From: Collybia mongolica
Taxonomy: Eukaryota; Basidiomycota; Agaricomycetes; Agaricales; Clitocybaceae
DNA length: 64,000 nt
NCBI GenBank assembly: GCA_013420905.1
Contig: JAAXNY010000010.1
Coordinates: forward strand, 1,116,001 to 1,180,000
Direction of reading: 5' to 3'
Both the position numbers and the translations under genes were made by a program. The notes below the pieces were generated by a model. It was not told where the DNA came from, did not search any database, and saw nothing but the letters and a program-made list of their open reading frames with translations. Shown here in pieces: positions 12,597 through 26,180 of this stretch. The stretch's first letter is position 1; the number at the start of each line of letters is the position of its first letter.

Positions 12597-12914
12597 CTAG
12601 ACGTCTCTGACTGTTCCCACTTGCCTCGCATGCTTCGCAGACCCAACTGCTAACGGAGTACTCCAGGTCAACACATTGGAGGTGGTACTATAGGCCGTTT
12701 CAGTGGTATGTGACTCGCTTTCGAGGAATGTTTCAAAACTCACCCATCGTGTCTCGCATCCTGCAGATTTGCATCTGATGATGCCCTCACCCCTCGATAT
12801 CTCACTCTCAGTCACAGCCTGGCCGCATGTACATACCTCCAGTATTGCATGCAAGTCTCTCGCCTTCCGTTTTTGGCCTAGACGTGTGGCCGGACCAAGT
12901 GTGAACACTGCCAT
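12597..12914 (-). pseudogene. Degraded Cys-rich zinc-finger-like fragment
   Basis: The minus-strand frame contains VCTCGQAV, then about 14 residues later IRCKSAGCETRWVSF. The spacing C-x-C, then C-x4-C and W, resembles a Cys-rich module seen in many lineage-specific Agaricomycete proteins of unknown function. A usual downstream His/Cys pair is not visible, and the frame has no clear start, no partner exons and no intact extension. I read it as a remnant of such a gene. The function is unknown and the call rests on one short motif. Confidence 0.35.
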
Positions 12915-13642
12915 TCCCTGTTTTTATCTGAGTTTTGCATTCAGGACGCAACACACAACCATCGTCTCCAACTATGAGTGCCTTTCCATAGTTTGAGTAC
13001 AATGTTTATTTCAATCATATTGTCACACACCTCACTGGCCATGTCGTGTCCTGCCGTCCTCTCTTGGCGCTTCTCTTCCAAAAAGGGAGCTGTCGGTGAG
13101 CTTCGCTCGCATCAAAACGCTACCCTGCACCTCCGCTTGGGTTGCCGGGCACCTGATCACATGATTACAAAAAAATATTTTAACGACCTCGGGGGGCCAA
13201 CTAACTAACCGTCCTGATATGGTAAATTCAAACTCCGAAACCCCCTTGCGTATTATTCGAGAAATGACCGGGTTTTGTATGATCATGTTTGCTCAGCGCC
13301 GTGATGGGGAAGAAGATCAGATCAACCGCCAAACGGAGCAACGACATGGTCGTATTTGAAAAAAGGTCAACCACGGCAATTTCCGCTCGCCCTGATACGC
13401 ACCCAATCGGCTCTCTTACCACTGTCAAGTCAGTCAAATTCCAATGATTTCCAGTGAGCACCAAATGACACCCACGACGCGTCAAATATTCACATAAACT
13501 CATTCTTTCCGCCACACAGCGCAATGTGCATAGTACTTCGTGCAAAGAAACTTGAAAGCACCCCAATCTCACGTCACCCGGCCAGGTGACCTCGGGATGG
13601 GTGGTGTGTCCACACGCTCAACCGCTCTCTCGTCTATCCCTA

Positions 13643-15308
13643 ATGGCTGCATTCGACTGCGTAGTTGTTGGCTCTGGTCATGCGGGCAGTTGTGCTGCCC
13701 TATCTGCTATTCAGGCAGGATGTAAGAATGGTAGGTATACATATGAATTCTGTTAGAGAAGATTACGACTTATCTGGACACGCCTCTTTCCAAGTCCTCA
13801 TCGTAGATAAATGCCCAGCAGAATGGGCAGGTGGCAATGGCTATTTTACTGCTGGTGCACATCGAATAGTGCATAGGGGGTTAGAAGATATTCTGCCACT
13901 TGTTCAGAATGCACCCGCGAATGCTGCCGCTCGGATCGAAATGACCCCATATACTCGGGAAGACTTTGTGACAGATATCATGCGCCTAGGAGGAGGGAAG
14001 TCTGACCCTGCGATGGTCGATGCCGTTGTGGATAACTCGCGCCAAGTAGTTGGGTGGCTTGCCGAACATGTCGGCGTTCCTTTTACCTTGTCTTTCAACA
14101 GACAGGCATATGAAGTGAATGGAAAGCAGAAGTTCTGGGGTGGTCTAGTTCTCAGTGTCCAAGATGGTGGGAAAGGCTTGATAGCTGCCCATCAGCACGC
14201 ACTGAAGAAAGCTGGCGTGAACATCTGGTTTGATGCGCATGCACTTTCCTTGGTCATGAAGGATGGAGCTATCGCTGGGGTCATCGTTAGGAAGGATGGT
14301 CATGACTTGAAGCTTGTCACTCCAACTGTCATTCTTGCTGCTGGAGGTTTCGAAGCAAGTGCAGATCTACGTACTAAACATCTTGGTACCGGCTGGGAGA
14401 ATGCAAGGGTAAAGCTTGTAAAAAGCTGTCCATGCCTGTCGCTAATTCAGTTTTTGGAATAGGTTCGTGGGACACCTTACAACACGGGCGATGGCTTCGA
14501 GCTTGCCAAGGCTGTCGGTGCTAAATTTACTGGTGACTGGGGTGGCTGCCACAGCACCGCATGGGACGCAAATGCTCCCACGAATGCTGGAGAGCGCGAC
14601 CTCACCAACCAGTTCACGAAGTCTGGATATCCCCTTGGCATTATGATTAACTCTAGGGGCGATCGTTTCGTAGACGAGGGGGAAGATTATCGAAACTATA
14701 CCTATGCCAAATTCGGAAGAGCCATCCTCCAACAGCCAGGAGGGTATGCGTTTCAGATATGGGACTCTAAGATGATTCCTCACCTTCGCAAGGAGGAATA
14801 TGGTGACGGAATAGTAGAAAAGATTTTTGCGGATGACATGCATGCGTTGGCAGAAAAGCTAGCTAACAAAGGGCTTAGTGATAAAGAAAGGATGGTTGCA
14901 ACCATTCGAACTTTCAATGAGGCCGTCCAACGTCATCGGGCGGAATTTTCAGGGATGCAATGGGATCCTGCCGTGAAGGACGGCCTCTCTACACAATCCG
15001 CCACTTCGCGGCTACCTTTACCGAAGTCCAATTGGGCAGTGACGATTGATGAAGCTCCATTTATGGCAGTCAAGGTCGCTTGTGGTATTACCTTTACCTT
15101 TGGCGGACTATGCATTGACCCTGAAACTGCGGGGGTAATATCTGAAGCCACTGGTGAAGCAATTAAAGGTTTGTTTTGTACGGGTGAAATGGTTGGCGGA
15201 TTGTTCTATACAAACTATCCTGGGGGTAGTGGTTTGACTGCAGGAGCCGTCTTTGGGCTCAAAGCTGGGAGAGGAGCTGGGCAGAGGGCCATTGAAATGG
15301 GGGCCTAA
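13643..15308 (+). CDS. FAD flavoprotein, fumarate reductase/tricarballylate dehydrogenase-like
   Basis: Three exons (13643-13730, 13795-14408, 14463-15308) join in frame into 515 residues. The N-terminus is a Rossmann FAD site, FDCVVVGSGHAGSCAALSAI (GxGxxG), followed after intron 1 by LIVDKCPAEWAGGNGYFTAG. A second FAD-binding strand, PTVILAAGGFEASADL, precedes the active-site half (MINSRGDRFVDEGEDY). The C-terminus has GLFCTGEMVGGLFYTNYPGG and SGLTAGAVFGLKAGR, the closing FAD motif of the succinate dehydrogenase/fumarate reductase flavoprotein family. Length and layout match the soluble TcuA-like subgroup (tricarballylate dehydrogenase) rather than mitochondrial SDH1, which is longer and carries a covalent-FAD histidine motif. 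The physiological substrate is not settled. No targeting peptide is obvious, so a cytosolic enzyme is likely. Confidence 0.84.
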
Positions 15309-15506
15309 ACCATTCTGAATTGGTGTTGTACATGTAGGTTATGTAAGTACTTAAAGCTATGTTGTTTGTTGTATGTACAAATGTGTATTGATGACGTCAC
15401 AATGCAGTACCCTAAGTGCCAAGATTCTTAGTGGTGACGGGCGTACCCTAAATCAATAAATATTCCAACCTCTCATCTCAAGTAAAGGTGTATCTCTCCC
15501 TCTCAA

Positions 15507-18500
15507 ATGTCCTTCCCTACCCTGGTTCACCACGTCGCTGTCGATGGGCGTGACATTACCTCTCATCATCACTCAAACGACGGCCGCGGGCTTGATCATG
15601 CAGAGAACAGTATCCAGTCAGAACCGTCTCCTTCCACTCATCAGCAACAGCACCAGACCTCGCCGTCTAGAGTGACACACTTTAAGAGCCCACATGACAC
15701 ACCCTCAACCAGGACGGGTCCTCCACGTTCATTATCTTTTGCATATTCAATTCCAGGCTCTCCTCCGGTATCGAGGGGTAATAGCAAGCATGAAAATGGA
15801 GACGTTCTGGCTAGGGATAGCCTCGATGAGAGTAGGTTTCCTTTCTCGTCGACCAACTCTGACTTCCGCGGCGCGCTGGAATATTGGAACTCAGAGCAGG
15901 GTGACAGAAAGGGAAAGAAACGGGAGAGCCGCCCGGAAGAGTCTTGGAACCTAAGACGCTGGTTCCAAGAATCACCCAAGGAAGAGAAGCCTGAATTTGA
16001 CTTTGGAGAGAACGTCAAAGGGAGCAAAGCCAGAAGTGAAGCTGGAGGTGATACCAATTTGCGGTCGTCGCACGCATCTGGCGACGAAGTACCTAACACG
16101 TCGGCGCCTTCAGCTCCGAGATCTGGCTTACGACGAGCATTCTCTGTTCCACACGCATCTCAAGGTGGTTCCCAAGGTGGCCGTGCAGGATGGAGTCGTT
16201 TACGTTCTCTACTCCCTCACATCGTTAATCAGGACGTGCAAAACGTGACAGCACCTGGCCCATCCGCAGTGACCTCTCACCAAGTTAACATCACTGACGA
16301 GCTCATTACTGGGGGACTTTCTACATTAATGTTGCGTTTGTGGTTCGAGCGTGACGAGAAGGACCACCGACGTATTCCTGTCCTCCTTCATCGCCTAAGG
16401 ATTCGTGTCAGCGACAGCTTACATCCCATGCATATGCATAAATCTGTTTTCCGAATCGAGTGCGAATATGCAAATGGTGCAGCTCGATGGGTAGTCTATC
16501 GGCAGCTCCGTGATTTTGTTTCTCTGCACACTCATTACACGGTCTCCAATGTTTACAATCGTAACGTGGATCATATGCCCGAGTTTCCGCGTACAAGTGT
16601 GTCATCATCATTAACAATCATACATGATCTATATCTTATATGCCTCTAGGTCTACCATATTTTAAGTTTCTGAAGAAGGAGGGACGCGACATTGGTCAAT
16701 CAGATTTTGCACGCCTTCAACGAGAGTCATTGGAGACATATTTAATAAGTCTCATTCGGGCAGTCGTACGTTTTCAGCTTTTATACAACCAACTCATAAA
16801 CAAGCAGCTCTAAATAGATGTTTCATCCTTCGGCAAACCGACTTTCTGGCTTCCTTGAAATCAGTGCCCTTTCCATCTCGCTGGCGCAATCTGGGGGTGT
16901 TCAGTATAAAGCAGGGTTCTTGCAAATTGAGTCTTGTAGTGGGAGCTCTTTTGGGCGCAAGTCAGCAGGCTGGCGAGCCAAGAAGGATTTTAAGTGGTGC
17001 GCAATCAGAGAAAGCTACCTTGTTGTCCTTGAGGAACCAGGCGAGGTACCTGTCCACTCGGAAATATTTTGAAATCTTGACTAACTCGGTCACATGTTTA
17101 GCTCAAAATTTGGGATGTCTTTCTCCTCGACTCAGACTTTACCATTGAGCGACCAAAGCGTTATTACCGTCAAGGTCTTAGGATGCTCCATGCCGACACC
17201 TTGGCACAACCAAGTCTTTCTTCTACCAAGGCTCAGGATAAGCTGCAGGTCCACCACGATTCTGATCGCAGGTCAATAGCAGGCTCCATAAAGAGTCGGG
17301 TTTCAAAAATCTTTCTCTTCAAAGGATCCCAACGCGCTGCCACTATCAACGATCGAGGAACATCTGGAGATGACACGTCTTCAGCGTCCTCCTCTTCTTC
17401 GGTGGTATCACAACACGCCACTCCGATGCTCGATCCTTCGACCAATACAAACCCTCTATCAGGCGAAGCAGAACATCCTGATGAGCATTCTGACGCAGAA
17501 CATCCGGAAAAAGCAAAAAAGCGAAAAAAGCGATCTGCGGATGTTTCTAAGCATACATTCTACATAGTAAATACACAGATGAGGCTCAAACTTTTTGCTC
17601 GCAATGAAGTGTGTAGTCAATCTTTTAAATCATCCCATAGCAGCCTGACTGCGATCTAACCTCACCTTATAGCGTCAAATGTTACAATGGATTACTGCTC
17701 TTGAGAAGGTCTCGGCAGCATCACACTATGTTGGGTCAAACCGCTTTGACAGTTTTGCACCAATCAGGCTAAATGTTGCGGCCCAATGGCTTGTCGACGG
17801 TGTGCGTACCCTTTTCCCCAGCTCATGGCACAGCTCATTCCTGTTATAGCGCGACTATTTCTGGAATCTATCTCGTGCGATTCTTCTTGCACGCGAATCG
17901 ATATATATTCATGACTGGTGGCTTTCGCCCGGTATGCATTCTCACTAGTCAAGTTTACATCTATCCAACTCAAAACATTTGTTCCGCAGAGTTGCAGATG
18001 CGCCGACCCAACAAAGACCGATATCGGCTGGATCGGTTGTTGGAGCGGAAGGCAAAAGAAGGCGTAAAAATATATATTATTCTCTAGTGAGTACCGTGAC
18101 CTCCGTGCGGAAGCGTCTTCGATAATTTTCCTACAGTCAAGAGGTGTCTAATAGGACGACGCCTACGGATAGCAAGTAGGGAGTCATTGGATTTTTCTCA
18201 TTATGTTTGTGTTGATACCCGTCTTTTCTTAGCTACGCAAAACAACGCTTGGTGTCGTTACACCCCAACGTTATGGTTCAGCGATCGCCATCCCACTTTC
18301 AAACCGGGACTTTTTATTGGGCACATGTGCACCTTCTACTTCCGCCGTTTCAACACTGATCACTGAAGGTTTCCGTTGCAGCATGAGAAAATGTGTGTGA
18401 TCGATCAGGCTATTGCATTTATGGGAGGTCTCGACCTCTGCTTTGGAAGGTAGGGGGATAAAGTACGTTTTTAGGATAATAGCTAAGGCATTTGTCTTTG

Positions 18501-21500
18501 GAGATGGGATACCGCTCAGCATGTCCTCACGGACGACACAGATGATACCGAAAGATCTGAAATCTGGCCGGGTAAGTCCAATATTGACAAGTCCGCCTTT
18601 CTTTCGGAGTTCATCCACCTTTCTGTCTCAGGGAAAGACTATAGCAACCCCCGCCTATCAGATTTCCATAACCTTCATAAACCGGAAGAGGACATGTACG
18701 ACCGAACAAAGGTGCCGAGAATGCCATGGTCAGTGCAGTGTGAACCTTTCTCAGGGCTATGATGACGTTGGAATAACAGGCACGATGTAGCCATGCAGGT
18801 AGTTGGCCAGCCCGCCCGGGATCTGGCCCGCCACTTTGTTGAAAGGCGAGTGTTTAGGAACGTCTTTCACACCGTGAAAATTTACCGATCTCCTAAGGTG
18901 GAATTATCTTCTACGAATCAAGGTCCGGTTCCCCTCGGATCAGTTGTCCATTATTAACAACGGGCATAGAATCATTCAAGAGTGATGCCGTTCTTATTGC
19001 CTCCGCCTGATTTCAAACCAGGTGAACTGACACAAATGGGTCTGACTGGCACCTGTGAGATGCAGATATGTCGCTCCGCAGGGCCGTGGTCAATGGGAAC
19101 TGCTGGTAGAATAGAATATTCCATCCAAAATGCATATCTCAAAGGTTCTTTTTCCCTTTCTCGCATAATAAGAAAGAAACGCAGCTTATAACCATATTTC
19201 TCAGCTATCCAAATGTCCGAACACTTTGTATACATCGAGAATCAGTTCTTCATAACCTCGTACGTATGTCGACCATATGGTGAACCTTATTTGAGCATCT
19301 TTGTCAGGACAATCGTGAACGATGTCAAGGTCGAGAACAAAATTGGAGACGCGCTCGTACATCGCATCAGGAGAGCCCATCGTGACGGCACGAAATGGAA
19401 ATGTTGCATCGTGATACCTCTACTCCCCGGCTTCACTTTCCCAGTAGATCATAGTGACGCAAGTGCGGTATGTCAGATGTACTGAGGCATATTTTTGGTA
19501 TAAGTGGCTCACATGATTGCTTGATAGATACGCATTATCCTAGAGTCCCAGAACCGTACGATATCTCGCGGTCCCAATTCTATCTTTGCTCGCCTCCGGA
19601 AAGAAGGCATCGATGTGCGTACATTGTCATCTTACAAAGACATTCGACTCATGTTTCTAAAGCCGGATGAGTATATTTCGGTCTTTTCCCTCAGGAACTG
19701 GGCGAAGATGCGAGGCGACGTCCTTACCACGGAACAAGTAAGCCTATATTACCGCCAGTATCACTGCAATTCTGATCGATCGTTTAGGTGTACATCCACG
19801 CCAAGGTCTGTATCGTGGATGATCGATTGGCTATCATCGGAAGTGCTAACATCAATGAGCGGTCTCAACGGGGTGACCGTGACTCCGAGCTGGCGGCGGT
19901 AATCCGAGATACGGACATGATCGACTGGCAAGTAATCGCAACCTATCAATTGCTGTTTCCAATTCTATTTTGATAGCACAATGGCGGGGAAACCGTTCAA
20001 AGTTGGAAGATTTGCCCACACGCTCCGCGTCCGTCTGATGCGCGAACATCTTGGTATCGATGTCGATGGTTTAGAAGAGGAAGACCTTATGGCCAACGAC
20101 CCTGTGAAGCCTGAATTTACAGAGGAAGCTTGGGATCCCGACTCTGAACAGGCCTATGGGCAAGAAAAAGGAGTTACCCATATCAAGAAGTCCAAGCAGC
20201 GGACTCGCATAGGCGGCCTTGCTCATGATACGAAGGATGGCGCGAATCAAGGTGTGGATAACCGTGCCCATTATAAGTGTCATTCTCACGCAATCAATTT
20301 AGCAATCCATGCCGCGGGCGAGACAACTTCACACACAGCATCCAAGACTCTCCGAAAGGTGGGCTTGGCACACAACTCCGCAGCCCAAAGTGCGGGGGAC
20401 GACACACTGGATGCTGAGCGCAAGACATTTACACGTGAAGGCAAAGAGGTTCCAGGATTCACGAGTGCTGTTGTCCCGACGCTCGAGGAAAAAACAGTTG
20501 CGGAGAAAAGGCCTCCAAAAGAGCAAACAAAGTCTGCAGATGATGAACCGCCCCGGCAGCAAAAAACTGAGGCCAAGGAAACGAACTCCGTGCCAAATGG
20601 TACAGTCTTGCCGAACGGTGGATATCCGCAACCGCACACGGATGATGGCACCTTGTTCGGTGCACCGGCGGATGCCATGAGATCTCCTCAAACAGATGAC
20701 GAGCCCCCTCATGCCCCAAGCGAAGTTGGGGATCCTGATGAGGAGGAACGAGCAGCGCCAGGGGCTCGGGCAAGCATACGGAAACAACTTGACAGTGGGG
20801 TTTGGACCCTTCCGACGCCTAAGCCTGAGGTACGTGCCGATGGCTTCGAAGACCCCGTGTCAGACACATTTTGGAAAAATGTTTGGGTCGCCAGCGCGGT
20901 GCATAATGTGGGTTTTACGTCAAGAATTCTGGTGTGGACACTGAGAATTGTTCTTAGACCGAAATCTATCGCAAAGTATTCCATGCCATCCCTGATGACC
21001 TTATTACCACATGGAAGCAGTACAAGGAATTCATTTTGCATCATGAGAGGTTGAAAAAGCCGGTGAAGATAATTGAACGCCCATCTATCTTTAGTAGTAT
21101 ACTTAACCCTTGATTTTATTACAGCCACGGGATAATGCAGTACCTGAAGCAGTCGCTCGCATTCCATCAGAATCGGGGGATGAAGCCAATCCAGGCCAAG
21201 GTTCATTGCCAACCGACAGTGCATCGGAACTTGAGGCACGTACAAGTAAGGAAGGAGCAGCGGATGACGCACCAGATATAACACCCAATGGCTCGACAAA
21301 GAACTCCGAGAAGGAGCCGAAAATAAGAAGGCCCGCCAGAGGCACGGAACCGTTCGAAAAATGGGAGCGAGATGAGATGGAGAAGCTCCTAGGCGAATTG
21401 TGTGGACATCTTGGTAGGCGCAGGGCTGCCGATACTTTTAATAGATGCTGATTCTCCCTTCATGATAGTGTTATTCCCCAATCGTTTCATGGAAGGCGAA

Positions 21501-21614
21501 GACATCGCCAACAACTTTCTTTTTAATGCAGACCGGTATGTCGAAAATTTCCGTGACAACAACATGAATGCTCACCAAACTTCTAGACTATTGCCTTTAC
21601 CTATCTACCTTTAG
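15507..21614 (+). CDS. Phospholipase D1-type enzyme (PX-PH-HKD)
   Basis: A long gene with about 20 short introns. Exon 1 (15507-16596) encodes a disordered Ser/His-rich N-terminus and the start of a PX domain ([20 protein letters not shown]), which ends in the next exon ([15 protein letters not shown]). A PH domain follows (16820-17690; [43 protein letters not shown]). The catalytic core begins [20 protein letters not shown] and has two HxKx4D motifs: HEKMCVID at 18382-18405 and HAKVCIVD at 19797-19820, the latter followed by [11 protein letters not shown]. These residues form the phosphatidyl-enzyme site that hydrolyses phosphatidylcholine to phosphatidic acid. A low-complexity acidic insert (about 20100-20870) separates the core from the conserved tail [11 protein letters not shown] ending at 21614. 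It is the fungal PLD1/Spo14 class, lipid-recruited to membranes. Confidence 0.92.
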
Positions 21615-21914
21615 TATCTTAATCGGACTGACTTTTACTAGTAATTTATTAATGCAACTCATTGATCGAAACACAAGTGCCCTCAGCTTCAACATTTATG
21701 CATACGTATACCGCGATGATAAACCCTTATTGTTGAGGGCGGAATATCATCGACAACGCCAAACAAAAACCCGAGATCCGACAGGGGATCGGCGAAATCT
21801 TAATTGTCTCCCGTTGGAATTCTTATACATCTTAACGAGGGACAGTACAAACTTTAAAAATTCTACGATAATTTCTTGCCTCCTACCCTTTCTACGGATT
21901 GGCAGGCCAGCTTC

Positions 21915-24189
21915 ATGATGTCAACAGCCTACGACTCCATTGATGATCTCCAGAAACTCACGGTCGCTCAGTTAAAAGCGCTATGCAAAGAGAAAAATCT
22001 TGTTGGCTACTCCAAACTCACAAAACATGCAGTAATACGGAAGCTCGTTGGTAACGAAGGTCAGACGAAGGCCCCTTCAATTAAATCAATCGCAACCTCC
22101 TCAGACGCATCAAGCCCACGAATCCGAAATGCAGAACAACCTAGAGACGCCGCTATACAGGCCGGACCTGATGAAAAAGAAACACACCAGGCCGTATACA
22201 ACGCCACGGAGTTGTCCTCTCAAGGCTTGGATCCTCTCCCTCGTACCGCAATTCAACAAGACATTGAAACAGGGCCGCATATAGACCGCGTTACACAACC
22301 TCCCCCGGTGGACCTTTCTCTTGCCTCAACAAACTTCATAACCTCGACGAGGGGGCTTGATTCTCTCGATTCTTCGGGGAAGAGGACACGAGGACTATCT
22401 GGGACATTGGCCTCAACATCCAAAAAACGAAAGCATACCGTCGCCTCGATCTCGACAACTGTTCAAGCTATCGCATTACCACCACCCTGCACCGTGATAC
22501 CCGCAACCCAAGATGCACAGATATTCTCACCAGGCTGCTCGTCTTCATCCTTGAACTCAACAACCAAAAAGCCAGGAAAGGTTATCAACCCGATCGTGGA
22601 TTCGGTTCCCCTCCAGGACCGGATTGCGCCAACGACAAATTCGAAAATCAAGCGTTTTATACCTCCCACCATCCGAAAAACCGAAAACTCTTCTCAAAAG
22701 CATTCTTCTATCATTGTCCCATGTGCACCCATACCTCCCCCCGACTTCTCCTGTAACGAAAAAAAACCCGCAACGTCCATGCAAAGCCTAGATTTTACCG
22801 ATTTCACTCCAACCATGCTTCAGCCTGTATCAAATCCTCCCTCGCTGTCTCAACGAAAAAGCGTGCCAAACTTAGCTTTATTTCTCAGTGCCGTTTCAAT
22901 TAAGGATCTCCATAACTGCACATGTGTTTCTCGGCTGTTTCGGTATGCTGGTAGGCTTTCCTTTCATTCAAGCCTCAAAATGGCTAAACAAACTCCTAAT
23001 CTGCCGTTCTCTAGTCTACATATCTGCGGTTCATCGTCTTAGGCGGAACTTTCCCGGATGTCGGCTCGAGTCTATCTTGCAACAATACTCACCCAATATG
23101 ACGAACATGTGGCCTTATTTGCGGCAACGCGAAGTTGAGGTTTCTACGAGAAAACGGATTTACCGCGAATCTTTTCTGAACCAAGCGTTGAAAGGTTATG
23201 ACAGAATCTCAGATCGCTTGTGGACCAGCCCGGATGATGCTAAGCAGATCACGATCGCTATGAGGTCAAGCCTTCCATGCTGCATTTTAGAATCCCATTC
23301 TTACGTTCAGCAGGTTTCTGCTGACACAGCTGTACTTTTATATCTCGATCACCAATGAAACCGATAACCAATTTAAGAGCAAAATACTAGACACACGGAA
23401 TCTCATTCCGGGGGAGCTGTGGTGTATCACAGTGTCCTCCAAAGGATCCACGGGGAATTATTACGTATTGGAGGCAACATGCGAGGTTGTTGGCCGCCCT
23501 TCACCACAATGCTTGGCTCCACTTGAGGATCCACCCTCAGACGTGCTTCCTATCCGCGCCGACTGGTCCGCATATATCAACACACGATCTTCATCGTTAT
23601 CGCCGGTTCATATCTCCTTAATGTCTCATTTAAAATGGACAAATCATGAAGAATATGGTGGAGGCATCAGCAGAGTATGGTTGAGACGGACACAAGATGA
23701 AGGTGAACCAGGTAAGGCCAAGCAAGCCGTTGCAGAACGATACGTTTTGGCATGTGTTGTCGCTAATAGGTACGCCCACGCTATCTGAGTCGACCACCTT
23801 GAAAAAGCCCAACTTCAAAACAGCGTTAGTGGCCCGTGGATGACATCCATCAATATGGCTCATGAATTCAACGGAATGTCACCCTGCCTGCCAAATCCGA
23901 CGCAAAGCATGCGTGTGCAGCTATTCCTCCCTGCGTAGGTCATGTTGAAAGACAACCCAGATACCTACTCAGCGTCCTGTTTAGGCATCATCACGTTGAG
24001 AGCTTGCATTTCACAACTCCGAAGGGTGAGCCGCTCCATCCAGCTCTCGCGGCTGTGCAAACCCCAGGGAGGGAATATTATATTTTTAAAGACAATGGAA
24101 TGCAGGTGGGTTGTGAAGAAGATGGAGTTGCTAGGGTATGGATGCATATTTTAGAATGTGATGCACGTGGACGACTGAGTAGTGCTTAG
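21915..24189 (+). CDS. SAP-domain protein of unknown function
   Basis: Five exons: 21915-22950, 23015-23264, 23311-23769, 23824-23934 and 23985-24189. All junctions keep frame, giving about 685 residues. Residues 10-40 form a SAP helix-turn-helix (LTVAQLKALCKEKNLVGYSK), a module that binds DNA or RNA in nuclear proteins. Residues 50-310 are disordered and Ser/Thr/Pro rich. The exon 1/2 boundary holds a short helical segment resembling an F-box core (LSAVSIKDLHNCTCVSRLFR). The C-terminal half is a compact unrecognised domain (VHISLMSHLKWTNHEEYGGG, EYYIFKDNGMQVGCEEDGVA) ending RGRLSSA. Nuclear localisation and nucleic-acid binding are inferred from SAP only. An in-frame ATG at 21876 would add 13 residues; the start at 21915 fits the domain better. 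Confidence 0.75.
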
Positions 24190-24371
24190 AGCTCTTTTGC
24201 GAAAGAACAAATTTGCGACGTGATAAATTCAAAACCCTTCTTGTTGGCTGATCCACTTTCTCCGGCTAATCGAGACATCACAGTCTCGCTAGAATCAGAA
24301 TAATGCCAAATTTGCAGAATAGACTCCCAATTCTCTACATAAAATGAATGCTTGTTGGAGGATAAAAAATA

Positions 24372-24454
24372 CTCTCTGCCTGGGAGTCGAACCCAGCTTT
24401 CGCGCGTCCGATATAATTGACAGGCGCGTGTACTAACCGATATACTAGCAAAGA
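24372..24454 (-). tRNA. tRNA-Asp(GTC), with 11-nt intron
   Basis: Read on the minus strand the gene folds into a full cloverleaf: acceptor TCTTTGC pairing GCAGAGA with discriminator G, D-stem GTAT/GTAC, anticodon stem CGCGC/GCGCG with loop CTGTCAC (anticodon GTC), and T-stem CTGGG/CCCAG with loop TTCGACT. An 11-base intron sits after position 37, the standard place. The mature length is 72. A run of six T follows the 3' end, a pol III terminator. The other copies at 53775 and 61002 have the same mature sequence and a shared CAAGT just upstream. Confidence 0.93.
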
Positions 24455-25529
24455 ACTTGTATAGTATTCAATATATAGAATAATCAGCATCTCAAAGTTC
24501 TGCATCTTGAGATCCTGTATATTTTGCCTAAAATGCAAGCGAGGTTCAAGGAAACCTTAGATTGACAGGCTTTGCCATCAGATGCTGGCATGTTTGTGGG
24601 ATAAAAATATTAAGAAATCCCTCATAACTTAGTAACTGTTCCCAATCATGATCAGTTAGAAATAAACAGGCAGCACCAGCAAAATCTTAACCAGGGGTCA
24701 CACATGTGATATTATGGCTTTTAAGTGGCATGTGGCATGTGGCATGCCCCATGTGCCCTCATCCTGCTAGGAGGTTACAACCTTGACATATCATCCATAC
24801 AAGTGAAATTAAATTGTTTATAATGAATTGATATAGTCATGCTTTTGCTGTTTGTTTCACATTCATGTTACAGGTCCCATTGAAGGATATGCAGGAAGAG
24901 GAGGCACTGGCAGATTACCCACATCCAAGTAAGCCAAACCACTCCAAAACACTGAGCCCAATGACTTTGGGCTTGTAGGTCTTGTCTCCACTAAATCCAA
25001 GTGCAAGTGTACTTTGTGCCAGAAGGAGGGTCATAACTGCATGCATTATCCCTTCAGTAGAATATTTAATATGTATAGTATGTCTTTTAAAATATCAAAG
25101 CATTGCCATTTATTAGTAATGTCACATGGATGTGAGATTTTTAGGGAGAACCAAGGAAGGAGGGATTTGATCAATGGTATAAGATACTTAGAATCTTAGG
25201 GGTTTCTGAGAGAAAGAGGGTTTCTTGATAGATTTATACTATTTGTTATTCTATTATTTTCTATTATCAGCATAAGAGTGCACCATTCTCAAAAGATTTA
25301 TTTACTTGGCAGAACATGCAGGCCAGAAAATCTGGGATATAGAGATTTCTATATTCCTGCTATTGTATCCACTCCATCCTGCCTGGCTAATCTATGATAA
25401 GGCATGTGCACAGTAGACTGTCTACATATTACATGTGTAGTCTACTGTAGTCAATCTTACCCAAGCTCTTAGTAGCTTTGCTAGTAGTGAAAGAAGAACA
25501 TATAAAATGATAATATTATAGGATGGATT
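24455..25529. other. AT-rich, transposon-derived stretch without intact genes
   Basis: From here to about 53.7 kb base composition shifts to AT rich and host-type spliced genes disappear. This part has a small tandem repeat (three copies of GGCATGT near 24725) and no open frame with a motif. The last 300 bases (about 25230-25529) may be the distal part of the old minus-strand copia LTR whose proximal part lies at 43640-43728, because a retroposon with a 13-bp target duplication splits the two. The LTR outer end cannot be fixed. Confidence 0.45.
25409..25449. repeat. Small inverted repeat (hairpin)
   Basis: ACAGTAGACT is followed about 20 bases later by its exact reverse complement AGTCTACTGT, giving a 10-bp stem. 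It lies within the suspected old LTR. No gene or terminator function can be assigned. Confidence 0.5.
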
Positions 25530-26180
25530 AGAGTTACTTATACACAACGCTTCTTGATCTTTTACCACCACCATCCGACCATGGGAATTTGTCCCTCCTG
25601 CACTAGGTTGTCTGTAAACTACCTAGCACCTCATCCCTAATCGAGATTGCCTTTCATCAGACCACTTTATTGGCCTGGGCCACTATCCTTTTATACAATA
25701 TCCAAATTTTTAACTTATTGGAGCCAATTCTGACTACCTGCAGGGTCCTCTCCATTTTGCCTGTACTGGGGGCTTCTCTAATCCATTCACATCCACTTAT
25801 CAACTACCAGGCCACATGAGGACACCACAACTATTGTACTCTGCTTAGCGCAGATCCTTAGGGAGTGTCACTGCCAACATTTTTGACAAATTCATTCATA
25901 CTTGCTTAACCACTACATCCAAATACAAAAGGAGAAAGGGGTCTGGCCCCTGATCAGCTACTGTCCCTGCACAGAGCACACCTCTTGGGAAGAATGTCAG
26001 TTTATCATCCATGGTGGGATTTGGCAGCCTCAGTTTGGAGGGGAGTCATTGTTTTGGGAGAGTGGTGTGGAACAGGGGGGCAAGTAATAGGGAGTTTCAG
26101 GGGAGGGGGAGCAGGTTTGAGGTATGGGTCATTCATTTAGTTTGGACATTTATCTTCGACACCAGGGGGGAAGTAATGGG

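Larger units (their letters stand above)
10569..13642. other. Gene desert of about 3 kb
   Basis: No intact gene is visible. The stretch is rich in short direct repeats and homopolymer runs, and open frames are short and motif-free apart from one Cys-rich fragment at 12597-12914 (listed separately). A shared motif of about 40 bases occurs near 12491 and again near 13171. The last 200 bases should hold the promoter of the flavoprotein gene at 13643. The composition is consistent with decayed repeats or dead genes. Confidence 0.5.
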
